From CAYJCL01 sp964370475 (GTDB taxonomy: Bacteria; Bacillota_I; Bacilli_A; RF39; UBA660), in contig CAYJJI010000005.1 in NCBI GenBank assembly GCA_964370475.1, positions 1 through 64,000 on the forward strand: a DNA stretch of 64,000 nucleotides, written 5' to 3'. The notes beneath the pieces are model-generated. The model saw nothing but the letters and a program-made list of their open reading frames with translations, was not told where the DNA came from and did not search any database. The position numbers and the translations under genes are program-made. Within the stretch, counting starts at the first letter, position 1. Each line of letters starts with the position of its first letter. Positions 26,943 through 35,653 of this stretch are shown here, piece after piece.

Positions 26943-27269
26943 ATGAATGAATTTGCTAGATTTACAATGATTGATGAAGAGTTTATTTGTAGGAATTGTG
27001 GTAATGAAGTTAAACCACTTGGTTATACTGCTAGAGATCATTGTCCTAATTGTCTTTGTTCAATACATATTGATAATAATCCTGGGGATAGAGCTTGTGA
27101 ATGTTTTGGAACATTAAAACCTGTAGGTATTGATAAGGGTAAGAAGGATGATTTTAAAATCGTTTATAAATGTGATAAATGTGGTATGATAAAACGTAAT
27201 AAATCTGCTAGAGATGATAATATGGATTTAATTATTGATATTATGAGTAATCCTAGAGATATAAAATAG
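26943..27269 (+). CDS. RNHCP domain protein
   Basis: This 108-residue protein has three zinc-ribbon-like Cys pairs: CRNCG (about residue 16), CPNCLCSIHID after TARDH (about 34-45), and YKCDKCG (about 79). The region PGDRACECFGTLKPVGID matches the RNHCP family (DHCP here in place of NHCP). The family is small and uncharacterised; zinc binding is likely. It precedes the iron-sulfur pair by 13 bases and may share its transcript. Confidence 0.85.
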   Translation: MNEFARFTMIDEEFICRNCGNEVKPLGYTARDHCPNCLCSIHIDNNPGDRACECFGTLKPVGIDKGKKDDFKIVYKCDKCGMIKRNKSARDDNMDLIIDIMSNPRDIK

Positions 27270-27282
27270 AAAGAGTGATAAG

Positions 27283-27963
27283 ATGTTATTAGAATTAATT
27301 GATATATCTTATGAAATAGATGGTAAGAAAATTTTAGATAAGATAAATCTAAAAATAGAGTTAGGGAAGTTTATAGTTATAACTGGACCTAATGGATCTG
27401 GTAAATCTACGTTAGCTAAAATAGTTGCTGGAGTTTTAAAAGAAACTTCTGGTAAGATAATTTATGATGGAGTGGATATTACGGATTATGATTTAACTAA
27501 GAGAGCTAATATGGGAATTTCTTTTGCTTTTCAACATCCTGTTAAGTTTAAAGGATTAACTGTCTTTGATATATTAAATATTGCGAATGGTTTTTTCCTA
27601 GATAGAGATGTTGCTTGTGAGAGATTACAAGAAGTTGGACTGGAAGCTCATTTATATATAGATAGGGAACTTGATAGTACTTTATCTGGTGGAGAGCTTA
27701 AAAGAATAGAAATAGCTACTATAGTGTTAAGGGAATCAAAATTAACGATATTTGATGAACCAGAAGCAGGTATTGATTTATGGAGTTTTAATGAGTTAAT
27801 TGATTTATTTAAAGATATTAGAGAATATGTATTTGGTACTACTTTAATTATTTCTCATCAAGATAAAATTATTAGAATTGCTGATTCGGTAGTAATGATT
27901 AAGAATGGTAAAGTTTTTAAAGTAGATAGTTATTCTAATTTAGTAGAGAGTGGTGATTTGTAA
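27283..27963 (+). CDS. smsC: SufC-like ATPase of a minimal iron-sulfur assembly pair
   Basis: This 226-residue ATPase has Walker A GPNGSGKST (about residue 35), the SufC-type segment AFQHPVKFKGL, signature LSGGELKR (about 131), Walker B LTIFDEPEAGIDLWS (about 156) and H-loop ISHQ. EPEAGIDLWS and the unusual Q-loop region differ from transporter ATPases and fit SufC/SmsC. It has no membrane partner and its stop overlaps the SufB-like gene (TAATG). Neither SufS, SufU nor SufD is nearby, so the pair resembles the two-gene SMS system. Confidence 0.82.
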   Translation: MLLELIDISYEIDGKKILDKINLKIELGKFIVITGPNGSGKSTLAKIVAGVLKETSGKIIYDGVDITDYDLTKRANMGISFAFQHPVKFKGLTVFDILNIANGFFLDRDVACERLQEVGLEAHLYIDRELDSTLSGGELKRIEIATIVLRESKLTIFDEPEAGIDLWSFNELIDLFKDIREYVFGTTLIISHQDKIIRIADSVVMIKNGKVFKVDSYSNLVESGDL

Positions 27964-28895
27964 TGGATTTTAATGAGTTAAATGATATTGAAAAATCATT
28001 ACTTAATGAAGTAAATGATTTGAATTCTATTACTGATGGAGCTTATAATATTAGAAGAAACGGAAAATTATTTGCTAAGTATTCTACTGATGAAGTAGAG
28101 ATTAGAGGTAAGAGTGATTGTGAAGGTATTGATATTATTGTTGCTGATAATGTTAAAGTATCTGCTGTAAACATTCCTGTTATTTTAACTAATAGTGGTT
28201 TGAACGATATGGTTTATAATGATTTTTATATTGGTGATAATAGTGAAGTTGTTATTAAAGCTGGGTGTGCTATTCATAATGATGAAGGACACCAAACTGA
28301 ACATTCCGGTATTCACCGTTTTCATGTAGGAGTTAATAGTAAAGTCAAATATATAGAAAAGCATTTTGGTTGCGGAGAAGGTACTGGAGATAATATTTTA
28401 AATCCTGTTACTGAAGTTTATTTAAAAGAAAATAGTATTCTTGAAATGGAGACTACTCAAATAAGTGGTGTAGATCATACTATTAGAACTACTAGTGGTA
28501 AAATTGGTAAGGGTGCAAGTTTAACTATTAGAGAGAATATTCTTACTCACGGAAATCAATTTGCTAAAACTATATTTGATGTTACTTTAGATGAAGAAAA
28601 TAGTAGTTGTCATTTAATTTCTCGTGCTGTAGCTAAAGACGATTCTAAGCAAGAATTTATATCAAGTTTGGTTGGAAATCATAAAAGTTATGCACATAGT
28701 GAATGTGATGCTATCTTAGAAGGTAATGGAAAAGTTAGTGCTGATCCTAAGATCGTTGCTAATCACAATGAAGCTACATTAATACATGAAGCTACTATAG
28801 GTAAAATTGCTGGAGAGCAATTAATTAAATTAATGAGTCTTGGTCTTAGCGAAGAAGATGCTGTTAATGTAATTATCAGTGGATTTTTAAAATAA
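27963..28895 (+). CDS. smsB: SufB/SufD-like scaffold protein (SmsB-like)
   Basis: This 310-residue protein is much shorter than SufB (about 470). It keeps the right-handed beta-helix core with EGHQTEHSGIHRFHVG, KYIEKHFGCGEGTGD, ISGVDHTIRTT and the helical C-terminal GKIAGEQLIKLMSLGLSEED typical of SufB/D, which docks to SufC. The conserved Cys-Gly-x-Gly (about residue 139) and surrounding His and Glu are candidate cluster ligands. In the SMS system such a protein serves as homodimeric scaffold with SmsC. Iron-sulfur assembly in the cytoplasm is the inferred role. Confidence 0.8.
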   Translation: MDFNELNDIEKSLLNEVNDLNSITDGAYNIRRNGKLFAKYSTDEVEIRGKSDCEGIDIIVADNVKVSAVNIPVILTNSGLNDMVYNDFYIGDNSEVVIKAGCAIHNDEGHQTEHSGIHRFHVGVNSKVKYIEKHFGCGEGTGDNILNPVTEVYLKENSILEMETTQISGVDHTIRTTSGKIGKGASLTIRENILTHGNQFAKTIFDVTLDEENSSCHLISRAVAKDDSKQEFISSLVGNHKSYAHSECDAILEGNGKVSADPKIVANHNEATLIHEATIGKIAGEQLIKLMSLGLSEEDAVNVIISGFLK

Positions 28896-28930
28896 AAAAT
28901 ACAGTTAAATAGTTTAACTGTATTTTTTTT
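28894..28930. terminator. Bidirectional terminator
   Basis: A long stem, AAAATACAGTTAAA against TTTAACTGTATTTT, is centred at about 28911 with A's before and T's after. It separates the iron-sulfur pair (+) from the converging repeat protein (-). Confidence 0.85.
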
Positions 28931-29786
28931 AGTTGTCGATTGTAGCTTTTGCTTTAACAACCCATTTACCTTCAGGAACTACTCCGAAGAAGTATCTTCC
29001 TTCTGAATTAGTTTTACATGTTTTTCTTAGTTTAAGAGATTTGTTTTCTCCTTCACCAACTGATTCATATAAACCAACTGTTGCATTAGGAATTGGTGTT
29101 CTACTTGAATTATAAACAATACCATTGATTGTACCTTCTTTTGCTGCTGCAACTTTAATCATGTGAATGTTTTCTTCTGTATTAGCACTATCTACTACTT
29201 CAATTGTTATAGGAGTATATACTGTATAATCATCAGCTTGCGCTGTTAGAGTATATGTACCGGCGTCTATTTTATTAAATACGTATTCTCCATCTGTAGC
29301 TGAAATAGTTTCTGCTACTGTTACGTTTCCTGTATTTACTAATTTTACTATTGCTTTTCCAAATGCGTTTCCGTGGTCATCGTAAACGTAACCAAAGACA
29401 TTACCTTTTACATAAGTAGTATCTTGAGTAATAATGAATTCATTTAATACTACATCTGTTCCTGTGTATGTAAGTGGTCTTTTTACTGACATTGAATATC
29501 CATCTTTTACGGCATAAACGATGTAGTCTCCTCTTGGAACGTTTTGGAATGTATAATTACCATTTTCATTAGTCATTGTATGTTTGATTGGATTAAATTC
29601 AGTGTCGAATAATTTAACTGTAGCATTTGGAACATCTGTTCCAGAATTGTCTTCTACTTTACCACTTATGGTACTGGTGTTAATCTCGGGTGTTTCTTCA
29701 AGTTCTATCTCTTGATAGTGTTCTTGTAATTCCGCTAAACTAATTTCTTCCGAAAAGTTTAACGTATATATATCTTTTTGATTCAA
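28929..29786 (-). CDS. Protein with three carboxypeptidase-regulatory-like (beta-sandwich) domains, no signal peptide
   Basis: This 285-residue protein consists of an acidic leader (LAELQEHYQEIELEETPE) and three Ig-like/CarboxypepD_reg units. Unit 1 is about residues 40-120 (ISGKVEDNSGTDVPNATVKL, GNYTFQNVPRGDYIVYAVKDGY). Unit 2 is about 130-205 (GNVFGYVYDDHGNAFGKAIV). Unit 3 is about 213-285 (INGIVYNSSRTPIPNATVGLYE, GRYFFGVVPEGKWVVKAKA). No signal peptide or anchor is visible even though these domains are normally extracellular. The start is TTG 29786, supported by the strong RBS AAGGGGGG. The gene lies 35 bases after the 29822-30391 gene. A coat or surface-layer part assembled from inside is one reading. 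Confidence 0.75.
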   Translation of the reverse strand: MNQKDIYTLNFSEEISLAELQEHYQEIELEETPEINTSTISGKVEDNSGTDVPNATVKLFDTEFNPIKHTMTNENGNYTFQNVPRGDYIVYAVKDGYSMSVKRPLTYTGTDVVLNEFIITQDTTYVKGNVFGYVYDDHGNAFGKAIVKLVNTGNVTVAETISATDGEYVFNKIDAGTYTLTAQADDYTVYTPITIEVVDSANTEENIHMIKVAAAKEGTINGIVYNSSRTPIPNATVGLYESVGEGENKSLKLRKTCKTNSEGRYFFGVVPEGKWVVKAKATIDN

Positions 29787-29821
29787 AATTTGTCCCCCCT
29801 TATTTTGTTAATTTTTGAATC

Positions 29822-30391
29822 TTACATTATATTTAGTAATGTTATTTCATATGCTGTATCATTTTCACCTACTGTGAAAATCATATTAAAAGTTTGAGTC
29901 CAGTTATATCCGTTTGGGATAACTAGTGTGTTTTCTTTGAATACTAATCCTGAAGGTAGTGCTGTTTTTGGAATGATAGGGCATGTAGGTTCAGTAATAA
30001 ATTTTATTTCTGTACCTGTTGTTCCTGGATAGTATCTAAATGTTTTTAAATTGTCATCTCTTTCAATTCTTCCGCCATTTTCACTTCCAACTACCATAGA
30101 TAAAACAGAGTATCCTCCTTTAGTTTCTTCACATCCTGTACATAGACAGTCTGAGAATATTTCTAATTTACTTGCTAGTATTACTTCTAACTTAGTAATA
30201 GCGTTGACCATTTTTTCTACTGATTTATTGGCTGCTAAAATTTCTTGTGGGTCTTTAGAAACGCTAGTGAAATATTTTATTTTTTCAGCTTCTACATTTA
30301 AGATGTTAGCAAGTCCTGATTGTTCGTGTGCTACTGAAGAAATAATTTCTGAAATCGCTTCGCAACGATTTGTGCTTGTTGTTTCGTACAT
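29822..30391 (-). CDS. Coat-like protein with SVAHEQSGLANILN motif
   Basis: This 189-residue protein has an N-terminal helical module (about residues 13-85: ISEIISSVAHEQSGLANILN, then VEAEKIKYF, then ITKLEVILASKLEIF). It recalls a helix pair often seen in spore-coat or exosporium-associated Bacillus and Clostridium proteins (IALEEAALSHILNAEGEK type). CLCTGC follows (about 95-100), then a beta-rich domain (about 105-189). There is no signal peptide. The same helical module occurs at the C-terminus of the divergently encoded protein at 30498. RBS AAAGGAGATAAT precedes the ATG. Transcribed with the CarboxypepD-like gene; structural role inferred. Confidence 0.65.
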   Translation of the reverse strand: MYETTSTNRCEAISEIISSVAHEQSGLANILNVEAEKIKYFTSVSKDPQEILAANKSVEKMVNAITKLEVILASKLEIFSDCLCTGCEETKGGYSVLSMVVGSENGGRIERDDNLKTFRYYPGTTGTEIKFITEPTCPIIPKTALPSGLVFKENTLVIPNGYNWTQTFNMIFTVGENDTAYEITLLNIM

Positions 30392-30497
30392 ATTATCTCC
30401 TTTCTCTTTATTGTATGAGTGTTTTATTATTTTGTTTGTGTTTTTGTTTATAAACTTTATTAGATTATTGTCATATATTGATATAAAGAGGTTTAAT

Positions 30498-31538
30498 ATG
30501 AGTGAAAAAAATAATTGTTCTTATACTGATAGGAACTCTGAATTTAATGCAATGGCTAATAAGCTTTATTCTCCTAAAAAAGAGTTATTTTCTAATATGT
30601 GTTCTACTACTACTGATTGTGAATTAAGTGATATTTGTAGTAATCCTTTATTAGATACTTATTCTAGTTTTACTAGTTGTGGGAATGAAGGCTATTTTGT
30701 TACTAAGGATGGAGATAATCAAAATTTATATGTGCTTGATTCTAATTTAAATGAAGTAGATCAAGTTAATATGGCACTACCAAATACTTCTTATAATAAA
30801 GATATTCAAGGAATTGCTTATGACCCTGATTTAGCTAAGATGTATGTTGCGCATAATAATAGAATTTTTTCTGTCAATAATCAAGGTGATTTTATTAAAG
30901 ATGAAGTTAATTTGAGTAGTACTAATACTACTAGAAGTAGTTGTTGTACTTCTATAACTTCAACTGCTACAAGTAGTCCAGCCAATATATCTGCTATTGG
31001 AATTGCGGATAATAATTTATTAACTACTTATGATAGAAATGGTTCTAGTTTTGTTGCGAAAGTAACTAGTAGTGGTAATTTAGTTAATGAGACTCATTTG
31101 GATGATTCAATAGAACCTTCTTCGATATTAGAAACCTCTTCTGGTATACATGTTTTAGCTAAGAAAAATGGTCAATATAATTATATATATACTTTTGATA
31201 AGCAGAGTAGTAATTGTAAGAAGAGTAATTGTTGTAAAATTATTATGGATGGAGAGTGTAGAGTGGATATAGAGTGCCCTGATTTACCTTGTGATTTAGA
31301 GGGAAGTTTATGTGAAGTGGTTAGAAGTATTGCTTTAATTGAAAATGCTATTGCTAAACTTATTGACAGTGAAAGTTGTAAGATTAAAGCTGCTATTGAT
31401 AATACTTCTTGTAATAAAGAATTAATTGATATAAATAATTCTGTTTCTAAAACTATTATGAATATTACTTTATTAGAGCAGATATTAAAAGATAAGCTAG
31501 AAAAAGCAATTGAATTACATGAAAAAACAAGCTCTTAA
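30498..31538 (+). CDS. Cys-rich propeller-like coat protein with C-terminal helical module
   Basis: This 346-residue protein starts at ATG 30498 behind AAAGAGGT; the frame is open upstream to 30051 only as antisense of the neighbour gene. The N-terminus has many Cys. Residues about 60-235 carry repeated strand patterns (GYFVTKDGDNQNLYVLDSN, IQGIAYDPDLAKMYVAHNN, GIADNNLLTTYDR, SGIHVLAKKNGQYNYIYTFD) that suggest a beta-propeller. A Cys cluster follows, then the helical module VVRSIALIENAIAKLIDSES to LLEQILKDKLE, shared with the gene at 29822. No signal peptide. Probably part of a coat-like assembly. Confidence 0.68.
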   Translation: MSEKNNCSYTDRNSEFNAMANKLYSPKKELFSNMCSTTTDCELSDICSNPLLDTYSSFTSCGNEGYFVTKDGDNQNLYVLDSNLNEVDQVNMALPNTSYNKDIQGIAYDPDLAKMYVAHNNRIFSVNNQGDFIKDEVNLSSTNTTRSSCCTSITSTATSSPANISAIGIADNNLLTTYDRNGSSFVAKVTSSGNLVNETHLDDSIEPSSILETSSGIHVLAKKNGQYNYIYTFDKQSSNCKKSNCCKIIMDGECRVDIECPDLPCDLEGSLCEVVRSIALIENAIAKLIDSESCKIKAAIDNTSCNKELIDINNSVSKTIMNITLLEQILKDKLEKAIELHEKTSS

Positions 31539-31553
31539 CTGGCTTGTTTTTTT
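31522..31553. terminator. Bidirectional terminator
   Basis: AAAACAAGC (31524-31532) pairs with GCTTGTTTT (31542-31550) and overlaps the stop codons of both converging genes. Confidence 0.8.
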
Positions 31554-31927
31554 GTTTTAATCAATTTTTTTTGATTTTTTAGTTTATCTAAAAGTTCTTC
31601 GCTTGTATATTCTTCTTCTCCAGAAGATATAGCTAGAGAATAATCATCATTTTTATTTAATAAATCTGATAATTGTGAATATTGGTTTGATGGTATTTCT
31701 TCGATGTCTGATGTGAACAATATTTTTTGTTTTAGAATTTCTAATTCTATATATATACTGTGGTGTTCATTAGTTAATTGATGTATTAAATCGATAAATG
31801 AATGATTTGTTAAGTACATATCAGTATGAAAATAATCATTTAGATAATCAGCTAGTGCTTCGCCATGTGGCTCACCAAATATTACTATTTCACCATTTGG
31901 TTTTATTATTTTGTTTGTGTTATTAAT
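31535..31927 (-). CDS. Uncharacterised protein with non-ATG start or 5' frameshift
   Basis: From the first ATG (31819) this is 94 residues, but the same frame is open further upstream to a TGA at 31943-31945 and reads like protein: KPNGEIVIFGEPHGEALADY, then LNDYFHTD. There is no ATG, GTG or TTG in that extension. A good RBS (AAAGGAAGAG, + strand 31934-31943) stands before it, so an ATT (31927) or ATA (31933) start is possible, giving about 131 residues. Alternatively, a one-base slip in the ATATATAT tract separates it from ATG 31946 (MKGRDIY in another frame). The C-terminal half is acidic, then Lys-rich. I do not recognise the family. Confidence 0.55.
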   Translation of the reverse strand: MNNTNKIIKPNGEIVIFGEPHGEALADYLNDYFHTDMYLTNHSFIDLIHQLTNEHHSIYIELEILKQKILFTSDIEEIPSNQYSQLSDLLNKNDDYSLAISSGEEEYTSEELLDKLKNQKKLIKTKKQAS

Positions 31928-32013
31928 ATATATCTCTTCCTTTCATGAGTTGTAATCATAACATAATAATATGAAAATTGGAAGAAATATTTATGTTTTC
32001 TATGTGAAGTAGA

Positions 32014-32036
32014 TAAAAAGCACTATATAGTGCTTA
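32014..32036 (-). terminator. Terminator of the - strand membrane gene
   Basis: The perfect palindrome AAGCACTATATAGTGCTT (32018-32035) is followed on the - strand by T's. The stop codon lies within it. Confidence 0.75.
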
Positions 32037-32465
32037 AATAATGTAGATTAGTAGAGCTGTTGCAAACATAGTAATAAATACTGTAATCATGATAAATAAA
32101 GATTTTGAGTATCCTTTAGGAGTTATCATGTTGTTGTTATCTAGTTTTTTAATAATTGGATGGAGCTTAATGTAGTATGTAGATATAGATAATATTAACA
32201 TTGGCATTGTATATAATTTTAATTCATCATTACCAAATAATAATATTAATATTAATAGTCCTACAAATATTAGTTTTGATCCAGCTACCCAGTTTTTCAT
32301 ATATTTAGCATATAATTTAGAGTTTTTATCATTTTTTGATAAATGCCAGTTATTAAAAATTGCTATTCCATTACCATATTTAGAATCTGGAAAAAAATAT
32401 AGAATTATGATATTAGTTGTTTCTAATATTATAAATATAAGTATTGCTATTTCTATTATATTCAT
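32034..32465 (-). CDS. Small polytopic membrane protein, unknown
   Basis: About 143 residues with four hydrophobic helices: IIEIAILIFIILETTNIIIL, KLIFVGLLILILLF, YTMPMLILSISTYYI, and SLFIMITVFITMFATALLI. Basic loops lie between them. ATG at 32465 is preferred because AAGGTG sits five to eight bases before it; an in-frame GTG at 32474 is part of that RBS. It lies alone between two - / + boundaries. No family recognised. Confidence 0.62.
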   Translation of the reverse strand: MNIIEIAILIFIILETTNIIILYFFPDSKYGNGIAIFNNWHLSKNDKNSKLYAKYMKNWVAGSKLIFVGLLILILLFGNDELKLYTMPMLILSISTYYIKLHPIIKKLDNNNMITPKGYSKSLFIMITVFITMFATALLIYII

Positions 32466-32566
32466 TGTTATCACCTTGTTTATTATATCATATTTGTTAA
32501 ATAATTCTAATACTATTGTATACTTTTTTGTTAGTAGATTAAACTAATAGAGAAAGTGGTGATAAG

Positions 32567-34342
32567 ATGGGTAAAAGTATATATTTATTGTATATATTTG
32601 TTTTGTTGTTTTTAGTTTCTATTATCTCTATTGGATATGCTGCTTTAAATACTAATTTAAATATTAGTGGTGAGGCTGTTGTTAATACTACTGATGATAT
32701 TTTTGTATCTAGTATTTCTTTAATTGAGAGTACTGATGTTACTGAAATTTATGACCCTAAGATTACTTATAATACTACTAATATTGGAATGAATTTATCA
32801 AGTGCTAGTTCTTTTTTTACTTATGAGGTTGTTATAATTAATAATAGTTCTAGCGATTATTATTTGTGGGAGATCAGAGAATTAATAAATTCTAGTGATA
32901 TGTTATATTTTGTTACTGATTTATATAAGTATGATGAGTTTGAACCTGGTAGTGAAACTGTTTTTAGAATTACTTATATGGCGGATGGTGCTCCTGCTAA
33001 TAATGAATTTATTTTGGAACTTGAATATGTTTTTAAGAAAGGTGAAAGATATAATGATGCTGTATTAGCAGGTTCAGATCCTGAATTGATTGATGGTTTA
33101 ATACCTATTATTTATAATGAATCTAATAAAACTTGGGAGAAAGCTGATGTAATAAATAGTAATTGGTATGATTATACAAATGGTAAATGGGCTAACTCAG
33201 CTTCTGTTATTTCTTCTATGAAGGATTATTATGTTGATGCTTTGCCTGGTACTATTATTTCTATGGAACATATGACTTCTATGTTAGTATGGATTCCTAG
33301 GTTTTCATATACTATTAAGGATACTTTAGGTTATCAAGGATTAAACGCTTCTTTAGTTTCTTTAAGTACTCCTGGTGGAATAGATATTAAATTTATGTCT
33401 AGTGAAGAAATTGATATGGGTAGTGCTAAATATAGTGGAGACACACCTAGTAATTATTTTACTTCATCTGCTTTTTGTTGGGGAGATACTTGTGATAATC
33501 CTGATACTAGATTTGATGAAGGTAATAAAGAAATATCTGGTTTTTGGATTGCAAAGTTTGAAGCTTCTTGGCATGATGGTTTGCTTTATTCTAAACCTAA
33601 TGAAACTCCTGCTACTAATTTAACTATTTCAAGTACATTTAATTTAGTTCAGAATTTAATGAATGGAATAAATGGTTATAATAATTATGGTTATATAGGA
33701 TATGTTAATGCTCATTTAATTAAAAATACTGAATGGGGTGCTATTGCATATTTAAGTCAATCTGAATATGGCAAATATGGTAATCCTGATTATGTGGGAA
33801 TTAATAAGGAAATTTATCTTAATAATTGTAGTTTGTATATAACTGGTATTGGTGGTGATTCTCCTGGTGATGGTAGAACTGAAGAAAGTTGTTATACTAA
33901 TACATATGATACTTATAATGGAATGGGAGCTTCTACTACAGGTAATATATATGGAGTTTATGATATGGTTGGTGGAACATTTGATAGAGTTATGGGTATT
34001 ATATTAGATGCTAATGGAAATTTTGATTCTGATTTAGCGGGATTTAGTGAACTTCCTGAAGGAAGGTATATAAATATATATCCTTATGGTACTTATACAC
34101 AGGGAGATATTTCTCCTATTAAAGGTGATGCTCTTACTGAAACTTTACTTTTTTATGACGATAGATACCTAGGAGATCCTAGATTTTCAACTACTAATTA
34201 TTATGATTATCATTGGTTATATAGGGGAGGAAGTTTATTCTTTTCTAATACTGAGGCAAATGGGGTATTTTCTTATACTTTGTTTAATGGCCAAGCTGAT
34301 TTACATCATTCTTCAAGATTTACTATTACAATGTATAGATAA
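32567..34342 (+). CDS. SipW-type anchored surface protein with FGE/C-type-lectin-like domain (copy 1)
   Basis: This 591-residue protein has an N-terminal membrane segment ending in IGYAALNTNLNISGEA, the pattern of SipW/TasA-type secreted proteins. A beta-rich region (about residues 30-165) follows, then the linker AGSDPELIDGLIPIIY and a W-rich motif NSNWYDYTNGKWANS. The large C-terminal domain (about 230-591) is formylglycine-enzyme/lectin-like (MLVWIPRFSYTI, FWIAKFEASW, KNTEWGAIAYLSQSEYG, GIYGVYDMVGG-like, WLYRGG near the end). Two relatives lie at 48379 and 49892. Its C-terminus (RGG to SSRFTITMYR) is the variable part of the family. Ligand binding outside the cell is inferred. Confidence 0.78.
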   Translation: MGKSIYLLYIFVLLFLVSIISIGYAALNTNLNISGEAVVNTTDDIFVSSISLIESTDVTEIYDPKITYNTTNIGMNLSSASSFFTYEVVIINNSSSDYYLWEIRELINSSDMLYFVTDLYKYDEFEPGSETVFRITYMADGAPANNEFILELEYVFKKGERYNDAVLAGSDPELIDGLIPIIYNESNKTWEKADVINSNWYDYTNGKWANSASVISSMKDYYVDALPGTIISMEHMTSMLVWIPRFSYTIKDTLGYQGLNASLVSLSTPGGIDIKFMSSEEIDMGSAKYSGDTPSNYFTSSAFCWGDTCDNPDTRFDEGNKEISGFWIAKFEASWHDGLLYSKPNETPATNLTISSTFNLVQNLMNGINGYNNYGYIGYVNAHLIKNTEWGAIAYLSQSEYGKYGNPDYVGINKEIYLNNCSLYITGIGGDSPGDGRTEESCYTNTYDTYNGMGASTTGNIYGVYDMVGGTFDRVMGIILDANGNFDSDLAGFSELPEGRYINIYPYGTYTQGDISPIKGDALTETLLFYDDRYLGDPRFSTTNYYDYHWLYRGGSLFFSNTEANGVFSYTLFNGQADLHHSSRFTITMYR

Positions 34343-34345
34343 ATA

Positions 34346-34373
34346 TTTACATATATATAAAAGGTGTTATAAT
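34346..34373 (+). promoter_or_regulatory. Promoter of the 34393 gene
   Basis: TTTACA (34346-34351), 16-bp spacer, TATAAT (34368-34373), then RBS AAGGAAG. Confidence 0.65.
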
Positions 34374-34392
34374 AACATTATAAGGAAGTGTA

Positions 34393-35595
34393 ATGATGGT
34401 TAAAAAAATTAGGGAACTGTTATTTAATGTTTACACTATACCTGCTTTATTAATTACTGTAATGAATATATTAGTTTTATTAACTGGTAGTGTAACATTT
34501 ACTTGGTATATAATTGTAATGAATATATTCTTTTGGATAACTGGTATTATGTTAAAAAATGGGGATAATTTATATAGTATTATTTCTATAGCTATATTGT
34601 GGGTTTCTTTAAAAGAAAGTGTTGCTTCTGTAAACAATATAATTGATCCTTATTTTATTCATTTTATATTAATAGTTTATTTTATTACTTGTGACATTAT
34701 TGTATTTATTAATAAGGATGTTAAAAAAATATATAAAATTATTTTATATGTAGTTTGTGGTTTATTATTTATATTTAGTATGGTTTCTGGATTAATTGAT
34801 TATAATAGAGTTAAAAATGATCAAATACCTTTATTTATGATTATGATAGATGATACTAATGATTATGAATATATTGGATTAGGATATAGAATGACTTTAA
34901 ATAAAGAACCTGTAACTGATTTAGAAAATATTGATGTTAATTTTGGTAGTTGGTTTTATTTATTTGAAGTGAAATCTCCTTTTATAGAAGATTATACTTA
35001 TCCTGTTGGAATTGTTGAAGATAATAATAGTCTTTTAAAAAGTTATTATGTAAATGATGAATATATTGTTTATGGAGTAGGTACTGGTGATATTTATTCT
35101 TATATAAATGGTAAAGAGTCAATTAGTTATTATTTAAGTAATAATTCTATTGTTGATTTTGAAGGATCACTAGATGGTTATAATATAATTAAAGAAGAGT
35201 ATAGATTATATGAGATGGGTGATACTAGAGTATTGTTCTGTGATTCTGATGGAGTTAAAGATGTATACATTGGAACTAGTGAACTATCTTATAAGGAGAG
35301 TTATTGTCAAAAAAGGAATATTATTACAGGACGTTTGTTGGTTGTTAATGAAGATCAATATATGTTGATAAGTGATGAAGGACCTATAATGTTAAGTAAT
35401 AATAATTATGAAGATATATTTTATGAATATGGTAATGGAGATAATGTAGAAGTTATATATGATGGTATTAATGAATCTTACCCGATGCAAATGGGAGTTT
35501 ATGGTATTAATTTAATAAGTGATGGAACTCTTAAAGATGTTGATCAAGATATGATTGATGAGCTTATAGATTTAGGGTTTAAAATAGTAGAATAG
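34393..35595 (+). CDS. Membrane protein with C-terminal extracytoplasmic domain, unknown
   Basis: This 400-residue protein has about five hydrophobic helices in residues 13-135 (for example VYTIPALLITVMNILVLL, YIIVMNIFFWITGIML, IHFILIVYFITCDIIVF, IILYVVCGLLFIFSMVSG). A soluble beta-rich domain of about 260 acidic residues follows, with short motifs such as GYRMTLNKEPV and ISDEGPIML. By the positive-inside rule the soluble domain is probably outside. ATG 34393 is chosen with RBS AAGGAAG. The next gene has its own promoter two bases after the stop. No family recognised. Confidence 0.65.
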   Translation: MMVKKIRELLFNVYTIPALLITVMNILVLLTGSVTFTWYIIVMNIFFWITGIMLKNGDNLYSIISIAILWVSLKESVASVNNIIDPYFIHFILIVYFITCDIIVFINKDVKKIYKIILYVVCGLLFIFSMVSGLIDYNRVKNDQIPLFMIMIDDTNDYEYIGLGYRMTLNKEPVTDLENIDVNFGSWFYLFEVKSPFIEDYTYPVGIVEDNNSLLKSYYVNDEYIVYGVGTGDIYSYINGKESISYYLSNNSIVDFEGSLDGYNIIKEEYRLYEMGDTRVLFCDSDGVKDVYIGTSELSYKESYCQKRNIITGRLLVVNEDQYMLISDEGPIMLSNNNYEDIFYEYGNGDNVEVIYDGINESYPMQMGVYGINLISDGTLKDVDQDMIDELIDLGFKIVE

Positions 35596-35596
35596 T

Positions 35597-35624
35597 TTGA
35601 CTTTTCTTTTTTTTATGCTATTAT
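35597..35624 (+). promoter_or_regulatory. Promoter of the 35654 gene
   Basis: TTGACT (35597-35602), 16-bp spacer, TATTAT (35619-35624). It starts directly after the stop codon of the preceding gene. Confidence 0.65.
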
Positions 35625-35653
35625 ATCTATTAGTTGTTGGAGGGTGTATAAAT

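Noticed and set aside
30051..30497. Long N-terminal extension of the propeller-like coat protein
   Set aside because: It is the complement of the divergent gene at 29822-30391. The RBS and ATG at 30498 give a natural start.
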